This document shows, in pieces, positions 31,399 through 41,056 of a stretch of 64,000 bases of DNA. The DNA is from Sulfuricurvum sp. (GTDB lineage: Bacteria; Campylobacterota; Campylobacteria; Campylobacterales; Sulfurimonadaceae), in contig NZ_JAQTUH010000004.1 of the NCBI RefSeq assembly GCF_028710345.1, positions 208,673 through 272,672 on the forward strand, given 5' to 3'. The notes under the pieces are model-generated. The model was given only the letters and a program-made list of their open reading frames with translations. It was not told where the DNA came from and searched no databases. A program made the position numbers and the translations under genes. How positions within the stretch are numbered: the first letter of the stretch is position 1; the number at the start of each line of letters is the position of its first letter.

Positions 31399-32115
31399 AT
31401 GAAAAAGTTCTTATTTCTTATACCGATAAGCTTAGTAGCCGCCAGTAGTGCTTTTTGGTTGAATACCGAATCTTCACACACCAATATTTCACAACCCGTT
31501 GCATCTCAAGAGAAGAGTGCAGTAGAACTGTTTACACAAAGCGATCACGCACTCAAACAAATCATTCGTCACGGCGATGAAAACTCAATTGCAGTTTTGA
31601 GTTCAACATTGAAAGAGTTAGAGAAAGGGTTGAAACAATACGAACAACAAGGTTTTAGTGTTACAAAAGCAGATGAGTTGATTGCGCAATACAAACAAGA
31701 CAGTTTGGCAGTTTCATCACTAATCCCCGCGTATCTTCAAAAGTTGCAAACAAGTGATGCGTATGAACAGCAGAATGAGAAAAAATTTAAAGCATCATTG
31801 GATCAAATCGGATTGTATGAGTTAAAAGCAACTTTTGAAAAGCTAGAACAAGCACGGGTAAAATACATCAAATCTCCATCTCAAATGACCCAAGATGAGT
31901 ACGCTCAACTCTCATCAAGTATGAAAAACATTATACGAGAACTCTACCTCGATTCGATGATAGAAAAACCTTTGTATACTTATATAGATAATCATGAACG
32001 TTATTTTCAAACCATTGCTACGGTTTATAATAAGGTGGGTGTAGAGAAAATAGAGCGATTAACTCTTAATGAGTATGCTATTAAAGGGGAGTTACAGCTC
32101 CTTCCGAAGCTGTAG
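31399..32115 (+). CDS. Exported helical protein of unknown function
   Basis: The 238-residue product has a hydrophobic N-terminal segment (about 4-20) that looks like a signal peptide or anchor. The rest is almost entirely helical, with many Lys, Glu and Gln residues. I recognise no domain. The start has a GGGGCAGAG site. The upstream Pho-type box and the position beside the PiT transporter suggest a phosphate-related role in the periplasm, such as a chaperone or a regulator of uptake, but this is inference. The gene converges with pit, with only four bases between the stops, and a small hairpin (TACAGCT/AGCTGTA, 32093-32114) covers its stop codon. Confidence 0.75.
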   Translation: MKKFLFLIPISLVAASSAFWLNTESSHTNISQPVASQEKSAVELFTQSDHALKQIIRHGDENSIAVLSSTLKELEKGLKQYEQQGFSVTKADELIAQYKQDSLAVSSLIPAYLQKLQTSDAYEQQNEKKFKASLDQIGLYELKATFEKLEQARVKYIKSPSQMTQDEYAQLSSSMKNIIRELYLDSMIEKPLYTYIDNHERYFQTIATVYNKVGVEKIERLTLNEYAIKGELQLLPKL

Positions 32116-32119
32116 AATA

Positions 32120-33595
32120 TTATTTGGCGATAAAGCTAAGACAGTAATAGATGGCAGCACTCATGATTCCGGTAACCGGTAATGTGAATACCCATGAGAG
32201 CAAGATAGTTTTTATCATCCCTTTTTGTACGCCACCATCGGGTTCCGCTACCATAGAACCTGCTACAGAACTTGAAACGATATGTGTCGTACTAACCGGT
32301 GCATGGGCAAAGTTTGCCAATAAGATGGTAATCATAGAGATTGCTTGAGATACGGTTCCTTGCATATAATTGATAGGTCGAGAGCCGATTTTTTCCCCTA
32401 TGGTTAATACAATTCTTTTGTATCCGATCATCGTACCGACACCGATCGCTAATGCTACTGCAATCATAACCCAGTATGGAACATATTCGGAGGCACTTAC
32501 TAATGTTTTACGTTGGGTGGCAATGTAATCCGATTTATCTTTATCGATAATTTTTTCAACTTGACCAAAAAAGTTATCGGTACATAAAACAGCAGTATGA
32601 ACACTCCATCGATCTTGTGGTGAAAGTTCTGAATACGATTTAATCCCCTCTAATTTAGTAGCAACAAGGGCTGTTGTTTCATAGACTTGATTAACATTAC
32701 ATTCGGCAATGGTATTTTTAACTTTCAGAGCACTAATGAGATGTTTTTCACTAACAAGCTGATTGAGAGTAGTATTGTTTTCGGCATAAAAATTGGCCAA
32801 ATTTGCGGCACTATCGTGGGTTTGTTTGATTTTGTATTCGTGTGAATCCATATTGAGGGCATAGTAGCTTGGTAAAATACCGATCAAAATAATCATGATC
32901 AATCCCATCCCTTTTTGCCCATCGTTCGATCCGTGAGCAAAACTGACACCGGCACCTGTCGCGATAATCCCCATACGCATCCAAAAATTTGGACGTTTAC
33001 GTTTGATTTCATCTTCAGGGGATTTATAATATTTAGGATTATCGAAAAATTTACGTGCCCCTTTCATCATGAGATACGCCAATCCAAACCCGACCAAAGG
33101 AGAGAGTGCTAAAGCTATTAAAACTTTGTAAACCGCAGACCAATTGACACTTTGTGAAAAATCAAACCCATGCATAAGGCTAAAGGCAACACTAACACCG
33201 ATTAATGATCCGATCAAGGAGTGTGAACTCGATACCGGAATACCGAAATACCATGTTCCGAAATTCCATATAACAGCAGAAATAAGGAGAGAGTAAATCA
33301 TTACCAAAGTAGTATCTTGGTTAGAAGCGACGATAATGTCTAGGGGAAGGAGATGGACAATAGCATAAGCTACTCCGATACCACCAAGCATAACCCCGAA
33401 AAAATTCATAATACCTGCCATAATAACTGAATGACCCGGTTTTAAAGAATTGGTATAAATAATCATTGAGACAGCATTAGCGGTATCATGAAAACCGTTA
33501 ATCATCTCATAAAAAAGAGCGATTAATAGAGATAACACGAGTAAAGCGAGGGTAAGATTACTAACATTACCAAGCGCATCTAAAATTACAGACAT
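32120..33595 (-). CDS. PiT-family inorganic phosphate transporter
   Basis: The 491-residue membrane protein belongs to the PiT family of low-affinity, ion-coupled phosphate transporters. The two repeated signatures are visible: FYEMINGFHDTANAVSM (about 28-44) and the C-terminal NFAHAPVSTTHIVSSSVAGS (about 428-447). SHSLIGSLIGVSVAF lies between them. A long hydrophilic loop (about 255-370) separates the halves. Unlike the E. coli gene it has a four-copy Pho-type repeat in front of it, which suggests phosphate control. The PAS gene behind the promoter is read in the same direction. Confidence 0.94.
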   Translation of the reverse strand: MSVILDALGNVSNLTLALLVLSLLIALFYEMINGFHDTANAVSMIIYTNSLKPGHSVIMAGIMNFFGVMLGGIGVAYAIVHLLPLDIIVASNQDTTLVMIYSLLISAVIWNFGTWYFGIPVSSSHSLIGSLIGVSVAFSLMHGFDFSQSVNWSAVYKVLIALALSPLVGFGLAYLMMKGARKFFDNPKYYKSPEDEIKRKRPNFWMRMGIIATGAGVSFAHGSNDGQKGMGLIMIILIGILPSYYALNMDSHEYKIKQTHDSAANLANFYAENNTTLNQLVSEKHLISALKVKNTIAECNVNQVYETTALVATKLEGIKSYSELSPQDRWSVHTAVLCTDNFFGQVEKIIDKDKSDYIATQRKTLVSASEYVPYWVMIAVALAIGVGTMIGYKRIVLTIGEKIGSRPINYMQGTVSQAISMITILLANFAHAPVSTTHIVSSSVAGSMVAEPDGGVQKGMIKTILLSWVFTLPVTGIMSAAIYYCLSFIAK

Positions 33596-33610
33596 ACGTA
33601 CTCCAAGTCT

Positions 33611-33665
33611 AATATAACCGTAATTATATTACAGAACCGATACGAAAAGGTTACGAAAAGGTTAC
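33611..33665 (-). promoter_or_regulatory. Pho-box-type promoter of pit, four half-sites
   Basis: Read on the minus strand the half-sites are GTAAC, GTAAC, GTATC and GTAAT. Their plus-strand starts are 33661, 33650, 33639 and 33628, exactly 11 bases apart. A TATATT -10 (33611-33616) follows 11 bases after the last one. This is the longest array of the motif in the window. Confidence 0.7.
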
Positions 33666-33672
33666 AATGAGT

Positions 33673-34152
33673 TTATGAGACGGCGATAAAATCATCGTCA
33701 TAAAAAGTTGCCGGTATATAAATATTTTCTTCACGCATACACGCTTCACTTTCAATCATTTGAGTGTATTTCTCTTTTATCTCTTGAAGGGTCAATTCTC
33801 CCGGTGGTTTTCGTACCGCAATAAAGCCGCATAGTTCGTTTGCATCATTATATTTTGGAGTAACGGTGACAACGACCCAATAAAATGCCCCGTCTTTTCG
33901 TAAGTTTTTAACGTACCCTTCCCACGGATTACCTGCTTTTACGGTATCCCACATACTACGAAAACAACATTTTGGCATATCAGGATGGCGAATAAGGGAG
34001 TGGGGTTTGCCTATCAGCTCCTCTTTGCTGTATCCTGACATCTCTGTGAAAAGGCGATTAACATAGACTATCTTGCCGTTTAAATCGGTTTCGGTAATCA
34101 TATTTCCACCCTCGAATTTAATCTCAACATCGGTAGGGGTAGGTCGCTGCAT
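33673..34152 (-). CDS. PAS-domain signalling protein (Aer-like)
   Basis: The 159-residue protein is a single PAS domain (about 10-130) without an output domain. The segments YVNRLFTEMSGYSKEELIG and HSLIRHPDMP are those of Aer/CetB-type energy-taxis sensors, which bind FAD. Working in trans with a separate receptor protein, as CetB does with CetA in Campylobacter, is a reasonable inference, but no receptor gene is adjacent. It lies between the pit promoter and the RMD1-type gene. Confidence 0.88.
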   Translation of the reverse strand: MQRPTPTDVEIKFEGGNMITETDLNGKIVYVNRLFTEMSGYSKEELIGKPHSLIRHPDMPKCCFRSMWDTVKAGNPWEGYVKNLRKDGAFYWVVVTVTPKYNDANELCGFIAVRKPPGELTLQEIKEKYTQMIESEACMREENIYIPATFYDDDFIAVS

Positions 34153-34231
34153 TATTTTTCCTTATAGAAAAGTACCAAGGATTATGACATATTTTACAAC
34201 AAATATCAATATATAATAGTTACATTTACTA

Positions 34232-34999
34232 TTATCGGAAAAACTGAATAAGTCCCATCACGATTTCAACTCCGATGAGGATGATAATAATCCACTCCAA
34301 GTACTCACTTTTTTTGTGGTTGATGATGTCCATAACGAGCAGTACATCTTCTTTGATATGGGAGAGTTTTGCTAGAGCGATTTCGTGTCGGTCATGCAGT
34401 TCCAGTGCATATGCGAGGGCATTGTAGAGCATTTCCGCCTCTTCATCATCCCATAAAATATTGGGTTTATCGAGGAGGACGAGGTTGCTTACCATATCGT
34501 GTCGGGTGAGGGCTAGCCTAGAGGCAAATCGCATGAGATGAGTATGTTTGGAGAGTGACATAGTATGAATCGATTCGATAATCGAGCGGCTTTGGGCAAA
34601 GAGGGTGTCGAGTTGCTTTTCATAATGTTCCAAACCGACGCTTTGACTGATGGCGAGGGCGATGACATTGAGATCGTGGGTGGAATTCTCTTTAAGAAGT
34701 ATCGTTTCGTTGGTCACTTCAAACGGTTTTGAGAGGGTAGAATCTATCTCGATGGGATAGTCTTGGGTAATAAGCTGTTGTTCATCAAGAGAGATATTGA
34801 GGAGTCGAAGGGCATCTAATATGGCGTGTTTCTCTTCGGCGATGAGGGTTAAAACCCCAAAAGGGGCGAGGACAATATGGTATTTTTGGTTTTGACCGTA
34901 ATAGCCGTTTTCAACCCCTTTGGTAAGGGTTAAATCGAGGGCGTATTCGATGGTAGAGGTGATAAGTGGTTGGGCAAGATAGAGGGAGAGGAGATTCAT
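34232..34999 (-). CDS. RMD1/DUF155-family protein
   Basis: The 255-residue product fits the RMD1 (DUF155) family. It has a mixed N-terminal part, a central block with DLNVIALAISQSVGLEHYE, a helical region, and a single C-terminal membrane segment (about 236-252, before QFFR). The eukaryotic relatives are mitochondrial membrane proteins; the bacterial role is unknown. It follows the TonB-receptor gene by 15 bases on the same strand, so it may be the last gene of that operon. Confidence 0.8.
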   Translation of the reverse strand: MNLLSLYLAQPLITSTIEYALDLTLTKGVENGYYGQNQKYHIVLAPFGVLTLIAEEKHAILDALRLLNISLDEQQLITQDYPIEIDSTLSKPFEVTNETILLKENSTHDLNVIALAISQSVGLEHYEKQLDTLFAQSRSIIESIHTMSLSKHTHLMRFASRLALTRHDMVSNLVLLDKPNILWDDEEAEMLYNALAYALELHDRHEIALAKLSHIKEDVLLVMDIINHKKSEYLEWIIIILIGVEIVMGLIQFFR

Positions 35000-35014
35000 G
35001 GTTGTGCCTTTGTA

Positions 35015-37138
35015 TTAAAATGCATATCTCAGCTCAGCAAATATCGACCTGGTCGGCATTTGATAATCACTCAATTGACCTAAAGAAGAGGCCGGAGAGG
35101 GGTCATAGATAGTACGGTTGAAAAGATTACGCACACTTATATTGAGTGCTAAATCTTTGGTGATTTTATCGGTTACGCTGACATTGACTAAAGTGTAATC
35201 GGGGATATCACTGCGTGTATCGCCTGCGGCTCGTTTACGATCCGCTACCCAGAATAGTTCTGTATTGGCTATCCATGTGGAGATAAAATTCCAATTTGCG
35301 TTAATTTGTCCCAACTGTTTTGGGGTATCGGGTGCCTCTTTGAGGGTACTTTTGAGTTTGGTATTACGGTATGCATAAGCAGCTTTTAGGGTTATTGTAT
35401 CGATGGGTTTGTAGTTGATTTCGTATTCCAAACCATTTCCTGTTTGTTCACCGATATTAGCAAAGCTACTCCCTAAGGCGTTAATCAGATTTTTGGCATC
35501 GTAGTAATAGATATTTACCGTCGTGCGCACTTTATCGGTTGGGTAGTAATCACATGCCAGTTCGTAGGTATCGATAGTTTCGGGCTGAAGATTTGGATTA
35601 CCGTTCCCTATCGGATTGTTTTGGGCATAAAGTTCGGCGAATGAGGGCGCTCTAAAAGCACGGCCGTAGAGTAGCTTTGTCGTAAGGGTATCGGAGGTCT
35701 GCCATACCAGAGCTAATCGCGGGTTGATGGCTGAGCCAAAATCGGAAAAATGGTCATACCGTATTCCAGCAGTTAGATTCCAATTCGGTGTAAATAACCA
35801 TTCATCCTGAATACTGAAAAAGAGATTTTTACGATTTACGTAATTGGGCATATAATTAGATGAAGTGCCGGTTAAATTTGTCAATGTGCCGTCTATGGGA
35901 GTAACGGTTCCATCGATGACTCCCGGACCAAAATTTCCTGAAGTAAAGGGTTCATAGCTAGCAAATGTATATCCACCGCTTAGACGAATTAGATGGTTTT
36001 CAAAAGTTTCAGATAATAGGGTGGCTTCATATCCTGCTGTTTTTTCCTCATCTCCCGGTGCTCCAATATATCCATCACTAAAGGTGACAAAGCCACTAAA
36101 GGGTTTGCCACCAAAATTTCCGTCCGTTCCGATAGGGAGACGCGCTCCTGCGGGAAAGACATGCAAATAGGTTTCCAGTTTTTGATAGGAGAGGGAAACT
36201 TTATGTTCCAAGCTTATGGTATCACTTAGTTTTTGGCGATAATAGAGGTCACTCTGTATCCGTTTGTTTTTACCATAACCATTTGGATCAAGGGCATTGG
36301 CAATTCCTTCACCTGTGCCGGCATTGGTGAGTAAACTCCCCCAAATATTGAGTTCTAGGTCATCTTTAACAAAATTGGCATTCAGATTGTACCGCTCATA
36401 ATGGGTGTTTAATGGACCCGGAGCATTGGATGCGTTGGAACTGAAGGTACGGTCATTGAGTGTTTGGGCGTCTACGCTCATAATGCGGTTGCTATCCCCG
36501 TCGCTGGAAGCTGCGGAGAAATTTATCGCATAAGAGAGGTTGTCATTTTTGGCTCCATAGTTTGCCCATAACTCTTTGGTATCAAATGAGCCGTATCGTA
36601 TCCCTGCTTCACTGTTATCGGTGAGGTATTCGGCATCTTTGGTAATGATGTTAATAACCCCTGCAAAAGCGTTTGCCCCGTAAATAACAGACCCCGGTCC
36701 CCTGATTATTTCAATCCGTTTTACCGCACTCAAGGGGATATTTAGTCTCATTATGGGAGCACCCGTTTTTACTCCTTGTAGTGTTGTACCATTCATTAAA
36801 ATCATGATTTGCGAATTGTATTTGCTCCGAATACCTCGGATGTCATAGTTGCCTGATAGACTCCCTATCCCATTGTATACGTTAAGTCCCGGAACTTCCG
36901 CCAAAATCTCATCCAAGGTTCTGGCACTCGATTCGGAAATCTGTTTATCGGTGATAATTGTCGCAATGGCGGGTGCGAGGGAGAGAGGTTTTTGGGTACC
37001 GGTGGCGGTTGAGATGGGAATATTTAGCATCTCTTCCATCGAGAGGGATTCCATAATATCAAGGTCACTTGAAGCATTGGCAAGCGATGATAAGAGTAAT
37101 GTTGTTAAAACAACCGAAATTTTGTATTTCATGGACAA
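35015..37138 (-). CDS. TonB-dependent outer-membrane receptor
   Basis: The 707-residue protein has a signal peptide (1-22), a plug domain (about 50-165) with RTLDEILAEVPGLNVYNG and RIEIIRGPGSVIYGANAFAGVINIIT, and a 22-strand barrel ending in the aromatic AELRYAF. The PSFAELYAQNNPIGNGNPNLQPE segment is typical of siderophore or vitamin receptors. The ligand cannot be identified. It follows a kinase and a YfiR-type gene on the same strand, so expression or signalling may be tied to those. Confidence 0.93.
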   Translation of the reverse strand: MSMKYKISVVLTTLLLSSLANASSDLDIMESLSMEEMLNIPISTATGTQKPLSLAPAIATIITDKQISESSARTLDEILAEVPGLNVYNGIGSLSGNYDIRGIRSKYNSQIMILMNGTTLQGVKTGAPIMRLNIPLSAVKRIEIIRGPGSVIYGANAFAGVINIITKDAEYLTDNSEAGIRYGSFDTKELWANYGAKNDNLSYAINFSAASSDGDSNRIMSVDAQTLNDRTFSSNASNAPGPLNTHYERYNLNANFVKDDLELNIWGSLLTNAGTGEGIANALDPNGYGKNKRIQSDLYYRQKLSDTISLEHKVSLSYQKLETYLHVFPAGARLPIGTDGNFGGKPFSGFVTFSDGYIGAPGDEEKTAGYEATLLSETFENHLIRLSGGYTFASYEPFTSGNFGPGVIDGTVTPIDGTLTNLTGTSSNYMPNYVNRKNLFFSIQDEWLFTPNWNLTAGIRYDHFSDFGSAINPRLALVWQTSDTLTTKLLYGRAFRAPSFAELYAQNNPIGNGNPNLQPETIDTYELACDYYPTDKVRTTVNIYYYDAKNLINALGSSFANIGEQTGNGLEYEINYKPIDTITLKAAYAYRNTKLKSTLKEAPDTPKQLGQINANWNFISTWIANTELFWVADRKRAAGDTRSDIPDYTLVNVSVTDKITKDLALNISVRNLFNRTIYDPSPASSLGQLSDYQMPTRSIFAELRYAF

Positions 37139-37158
37139 TCCTTTGTGTTGATGTGGTT

Positions 37159-38706
37159 TTACACGATTTTTCTCTCTAAATAGGGTAAATGTATCTCAAA
37201 TGTCGTACCGTTAGGTATCTCTGAATGGACACTAATCGTTCCGCCCAGTTTTTGAGTTACGAGATTGTATACGATACTCAAACCTAGCCCTGTTCCTCCT
37301 GCATTTCGCTTTGTCGTGACAAACGGTTCAAATATTTTATCTTTTATGGATGGATTTACACCTTTACCGTTATCGTGAAATAGTAGATGGATAGTATTTT
37401 CCAGTAACTCTAAGGTAATCGTTATTTTGGCATTTTCCATATCTTTTTCAAAAGCGTGCAAAATTGCATTAGCGATTAGATTATTGAAGAGTTGGGCAAA
37501 AACACCGGGGTATGAGTAGATAGAGATGTGTTCAGGTGAAATAATCTCTACGTCAATAGGGATATGTTTGAGCTTATTGTGAAATGTCTGTACGATTTCA
37601 TAGAGATACTCTTTAAGATCAAAATCGCGCAAATCGTTCGTGCTTTGATCAATCGAGATTTGTTTAAAACTTTTAATCAGTTCGGCGGCTTGGGTGACAC
37701 TTTTAAAAAGGAGTTGGGAGCTTTGGAGAATAACGTCTAATTTTTTCTCCATCTCTGAGCGGGTGAGTGTCCCCTCGTTTAACCCTTTTTGTATCGCAGC
37801 ACTCTCTCTGGTGATGATAGAGCTTCCCGTTACGGCATTTCCCAGCGGTGTATTTACCTCATGGGCAACACCCCCGACGAGATTACCTAGTGCCGCCATT
37901 TTTTCGGATTCAATGAGCTGATTTTGTGCTTGTTTAAGGGAATCCAGACTATTTTGAAGCTGATGTGTCCGTACCTCTACCCGTTTTTCAAGATCTTCGG
38001 TTAGTGTTTGCGTTTCACTTAGCATCAGGTTAAAAGCATCGTAGAGTCGGGCGATTTCATTTTTACCCTCATAGGTGACGCGAAGGGAGAAATCACGTTT
38101 ATCTGCAACCAGATTGGCACTTTGCGCCAGTGACAATATGGGGTGAAGCATGTAGTCCCCTAGCTTATGAGAAACGAGAATAACAAAAATAATTAAGGTG
38201 ATAGAGAAGATGCCAAGAGGTATTATGAGGTTATTTAAACTCTCGATAATTCCCGATGCGCTTTTAATCAAATAAAGATATCCCAGCACCTCTTTGCCGT
38301 GTTTGATGGGGAGGATGATTCGATATTCAGCATCACGGGTTAACCAAGTATTGTTAATAAATCCGTTTTCGGCATTAAAGCTAGCAGGTTCGGAGCGTTT
38401 AAGGGGATTGATTTCGCTAAACAGTTGATGATTGCTATCATAGACGGATACCTGAATGACGGAATGCTGATTTTTAACGGCTTTTAGAATCTCTTCTGCC
38501 CCTTTGGAATCAAAAAAAGCTAATGGGGAGAGTACAGTATCGGCGATAAATTGTGCCTCCAATGTACTTTCATGGATAAAACGGTGTTTTTCATTCAGTA
38601 GCGTCAATACCAAAGCGAAGATGGTCGCTATCATTAATATCAACGCACTGAGCGACGTAAAAATAACGATGAACTGACGGGTAATAGGGTAATTACTTAA
38701 CTTCAT
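37159..38706 (-). CDS. Sensor histidine kinase with periplasmic CHASE8-like domain
   Basis: The 515-residue protein has membrane segments at about 10-36 and 165-188 enclosing a periplasmic sensor region, then a HAMP domain (about 190-245) and a short coiled coil. The kinase core has VAHEVNTPLGNAV as H-box (about 277-289), NLIANAILHAF as N-box, DNGKGV and GTGLGLSIV. It probably phosphorylates a regulator, but the response regulator encoded just upstream has GGDEF-EAL output rather than DNA binding. It overlaps the YfiR gene by 14 bases, which implies translational coupling. Confidence 0.9.
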   Translation of the reverse strand: MKLSNYPITRQFIVIFTSLSALILMIATIFALVLTLLNEKHRFIHESTLEAQFIADTVLSPLAFFDSKGAEEILKAVKNQHSVIQVSVYDSNHQLFSEINPLKRSEPASFNAENGFINNTWLTRDAEYRIILPIKHGKEVLGYLYLIKSASGIIESLNNLIIPLGIFSITLIIFVILVSHKLGDYMLHPILSLAQSANLVADKRDFSLRVTYEGKNEIARLYDAFNLMLSETQTLTEDLEKRVEVRTHQLQNSLDSLKQAQNQLIESEKMAALGNLVGGVAHEVNTPLGNAVTGSSIITRESAAIQKGLNEGTLTRSEMEKKLDVILQSSQLLFKSVTQAAELIKSFKQISIDQSTNDLRDFDLKEYLYEIVQTFHNKLKHIPIDVEIISPEHISIYSYPGVFAQLFNNLIANAILHAFEKDMENAKITITLELLENTIHLLFHDNGKGVNPSIKDKIFEPFVTTKRNAGGTGLGLSIVYNLVTQKLGGTISVHSEIPNGTTFEIHLPYLERKIV

Positions 38707-39238
38707 TATTCTCTCCGTTTGGTTCTACAATCTTGGCGAGTTTGAGTAATCGGTAATCTGCCTTTAGGTGAGTGTCGGAGAGCCTTTTTTCATTGATGAC
38801 TATTTTGTATTTGTTGTTATCCAGATAAAAGACAACACCGGCACCATCGTAGATATTATCATAATTGTTTCCGACAATTAATGTTGTTTGGTTTTTGAGA
38901 ATTTGGGCAATTTGATTGAGGGTATTTTTATTGGCATTAACGATATAGATGATTTGACATGATAAGAGTATCCGTTTATCGGTAGTGCTATCTACCGATA
39001 TAACATCCAAAGAGCGGTCATGCAACTCTTTGTCTTTGTAAAGTTTTTGGAGATTTTGAGCAAAATCATTATCACCGACAACGCAGATTTTTATCGTTTT
39101 TTCGGGTAATTGCGGCCAACTGATAAAAGAGCCGATACGCTGTAGCATGATTCCTTTGATATCGGTTTCGGATAATGCGTACAAAGATGTAGTAGATAGT
39201 AAAAAAACAAGAATAACTGTTTTTATGGAGGTATACAT
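38693..39238 (-). CDS. YfiR/HmsC-type periplasmic protein (DUF4154)
   Basis: The 181-residue product has a signal peptide (about 1-22, ending SLYALS) and a DUF4154 domain. ICVVGDNDFAQNL, SCQIIYIVNAN and GAGVVFYLDNNKYKIVIN match the family's strands. In Pseudomonas YfiR restrains a membrane diguanylate cyclase from the periplasm. Here the partner could be the kinase sensor encoded next to it. The gene begins at the base where the upstream regulator gene ends and overlaps the kinase gene. Confidence 0.87.
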   Translation of the reverse strand: MYTSIKTVILVFLLSTTSLYALSETDIKGIMLQRIGSFISWPQLPEKTIKICVVGDNDFAQNLQKLYKDKELHDRSLDVISVDSTTDKRILLSCQIIYIVNANKNTLNQIAQILKNQTTLIVGNNYDNIYDGAGVVFYLDNNKYKIVINEKRLSDTHLKADYRLLKLAKIVEPNGENNEVK

Positions 39239-40938
39239 CAGAGAAGTTCGGGCGATGGCTCACCCAAAAAATATCCTTGGGCGTAATCGATTCCCATTGA
39301 TTTGATGATGTCGTATACTTGGGAACTGTGGACAAATTCCGCAACGGTTTTTACTTCTATTTTGTGGGTAAAAAAGAGGATGGTTTCGGTCACTGTACGC
39401 GATTTATCGTTGCAATCTATATCTTTGATATAGGTTCCGTCGATTTTGACAATATCGAGATCCAGATTACCGAGTTGTGCGAAGTTTGAGCATTGAACCC
39501 CAAAATCATCCAAACATAGATGATATCCCAGTGATGTCAGTTCGTTTAGATGTTTTTCGGCGATAGGGTTGGTCAAGATGCTATTATCTTCGAGAATCTC
39601 GAAATATATTCGGTCACTCTCTATTTTGTACTGGAGACGTGTTTGTTCGATAAATTCTACAAATTTCTCTTCCAAAAGATCTTGATCGGTGATGTTGATG
39701 GTAAAGCCAAGAGTGTTGTTTGCAAATTTGGCACATGCTTGATCAAACATTTTTTGTGTTATCTGATAGAGCAACCCCGCATAGCGAGCTGTCGGGAGAA
39801 AAAGAGGGGGAGTGTATATCACCCCATCGCGCTCAAGACGGACAAGGGTCTCATATTTGACGATTAAGCCGCTTTTGCACTCGACGATGGGTTGATAATA
39901 GGCGATTAATTTATCGTTATCGAGGGCATCTTTGAGCCATTTTGTCCATTTGGTATTTTCTTTGATCTGGGTGATAACCGCTAGATCATCGGAGTAGACT
40001 TGTATTCGATTTCGACTCATTTTCCGCGCTTCGCGTAGAGCGATTTCGGCTTTTTGAATCATGTTGCCGATATCGTGTTCAACTACCCCCATGGTGACGT
40101 TGATGCGATGTTCCAGCCCATTGATGAGGAAAGAGTTCTTGGTGATGCTGTTTCGGATAGCTACAACCTCTTTTTGAATATCCTGAGCTGTTTTATGACA
40201 GGTTAAAAGAGCGTAAATATCGGCTTCAAGACGGTAAACACCGCAATCAGAACTGGAGGTGTGGAGCAAAATATCAGCAAATTGCAACAGCATTTGATCA
40301 CCCACTTCAAATCCGTATACGTCGTTAATCATGCTAAAAGAGTCGATATTGAGCAAAATCAGTGACATCGGTTCATCGTTGTCTAAATCATAGTTGAGTT
40401 TAACCCGATTTCCCAAACCGGTCAAGCTGTCGGTTATAAGGGTGTTATAAATCTCATTTTTTTTGTTGAGGAGCTCGATGATTTGTTTGTACTGCGAAAG
40501 GGCGCTGCGGATGGTAGTATAAAGCCGATCGGTCGTTAATTCTGTTTTTTCTTTGTAGTCGTTGATATCGTAATGATCGATAACGTATCGCTCCGGTGCT
40601 ACACCGGGTTGTCCCGTTCGGATGATGATTCTCACCATCATGTTATTAAAACGGAACCGGATGGTTTCGACCAAATCGAGCCCAGCGGTATCCGTTTCCA
40701 TAACCACATCAAGCAAAATTATGGCTATATCATCGTAATTTTTTAAAATTTCTATCGCTTCTGAGGCGCTGTAGGCGGATAAAAACTGAAGAGGCTTACG
40801 CTCATAGATAAAATCATGAAGTGCAAGTTTGGTAAAAGAGTGAACCTCGCTGTCATCATCGACAATGAGTACTTTCCACCTCGCTTCAGGTAGTGTTTCC
40901 TCCTTTTCGGGGGCGAATAAAAGTTCATCGGCATCCAT
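39238..40938 (-). CDS. Response regulator with GGDEF and EAL output domains
   Basis: The 566-residue protein has a receiver domain (about 22-150; phosphoacceptor Asp in IILLDVVME) and a GGDEF-like domain (about 165-300) whose signature reads YRLEADIYALL and is degenerate. An EAL domain follows (about 315-560) with KYETLVRLE in place of EAL, and the motifs CLDDFG, IVKIDGTYI and VAEFV. The phosphodiesterase may be active, as ETL variants can be, but cyclase activity is unlikely. It is the first gene of the regulator-YfiR-kinase-TonB operon. Confidence 0.88.
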   Translation of the reverse strand: MDADELLFAPEKEETLPEARWKVLIVDDDSEVHSFTKLALHDFIYERKPLQFLSAYSASEAIEILKNYDDIAIILLDVVMETDTAGLDLVETIRFRFNNMMVRIIIRTGQPGVAPERYVIDHYDINDYKEKTELTTDRLYTTIRSALSQYKQIIELLNKKNEIYNTLITDSLTGLGNRVKLNYDLDNDEPMSLILLNIDSFSMINDVYGFEVGDQMLLQFADILLHTSSSDCGVYRLEADIYALLTCHKTAQDIQKEVVAIRNSITKNSFLINGLEHRINVTMGVVEHDIGNMIQKAEIALREARKMSRNRIQVYSDDLAVITQIKENTKWTKWLKDALDNDKLIAYYQPIVECKSGLIVKYETLVRLERDGVIYTPPLFLPTARYAGLLYQITQKMFDQACAKFANNTLGFTINITDQDLLEEKFVEFIEQTRLQYKIESDRIYFEILEDNSILTNPIAEKHLNELTSLGYHLCLDDFGVQCSNFAQLGNLDLDIVKIDGTYIKDIDCNDKSRTVTETILFFTHKIEVKTVAEFVHSSQVYDIIKSMGIDYAQGYFLGEPSPELL

Positions 40939-41056
40939 TATGTATCCTTCTCAATTTCGCTTGATAGCTTAATGATATTATGATAATTATAAAAATCTTA
41001 TAAAGTTTTTGAGGAGGATAGAAGAAATGGTGACGGGGGAGATTTTTGGGAGCATA

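Noticed and set aside
32093..32114. Hairpin at the end of the exported protein gene as a terminator
   Set aside because: It overlaps the stop codon, has a 7-base stem and lacks a T-tract; noted under the gene but not listed.
39550..39867. 105-codon plus-strand frame inside the regulator gene
   Set aside because: It is a shadow of the EAL domain with no start signal.
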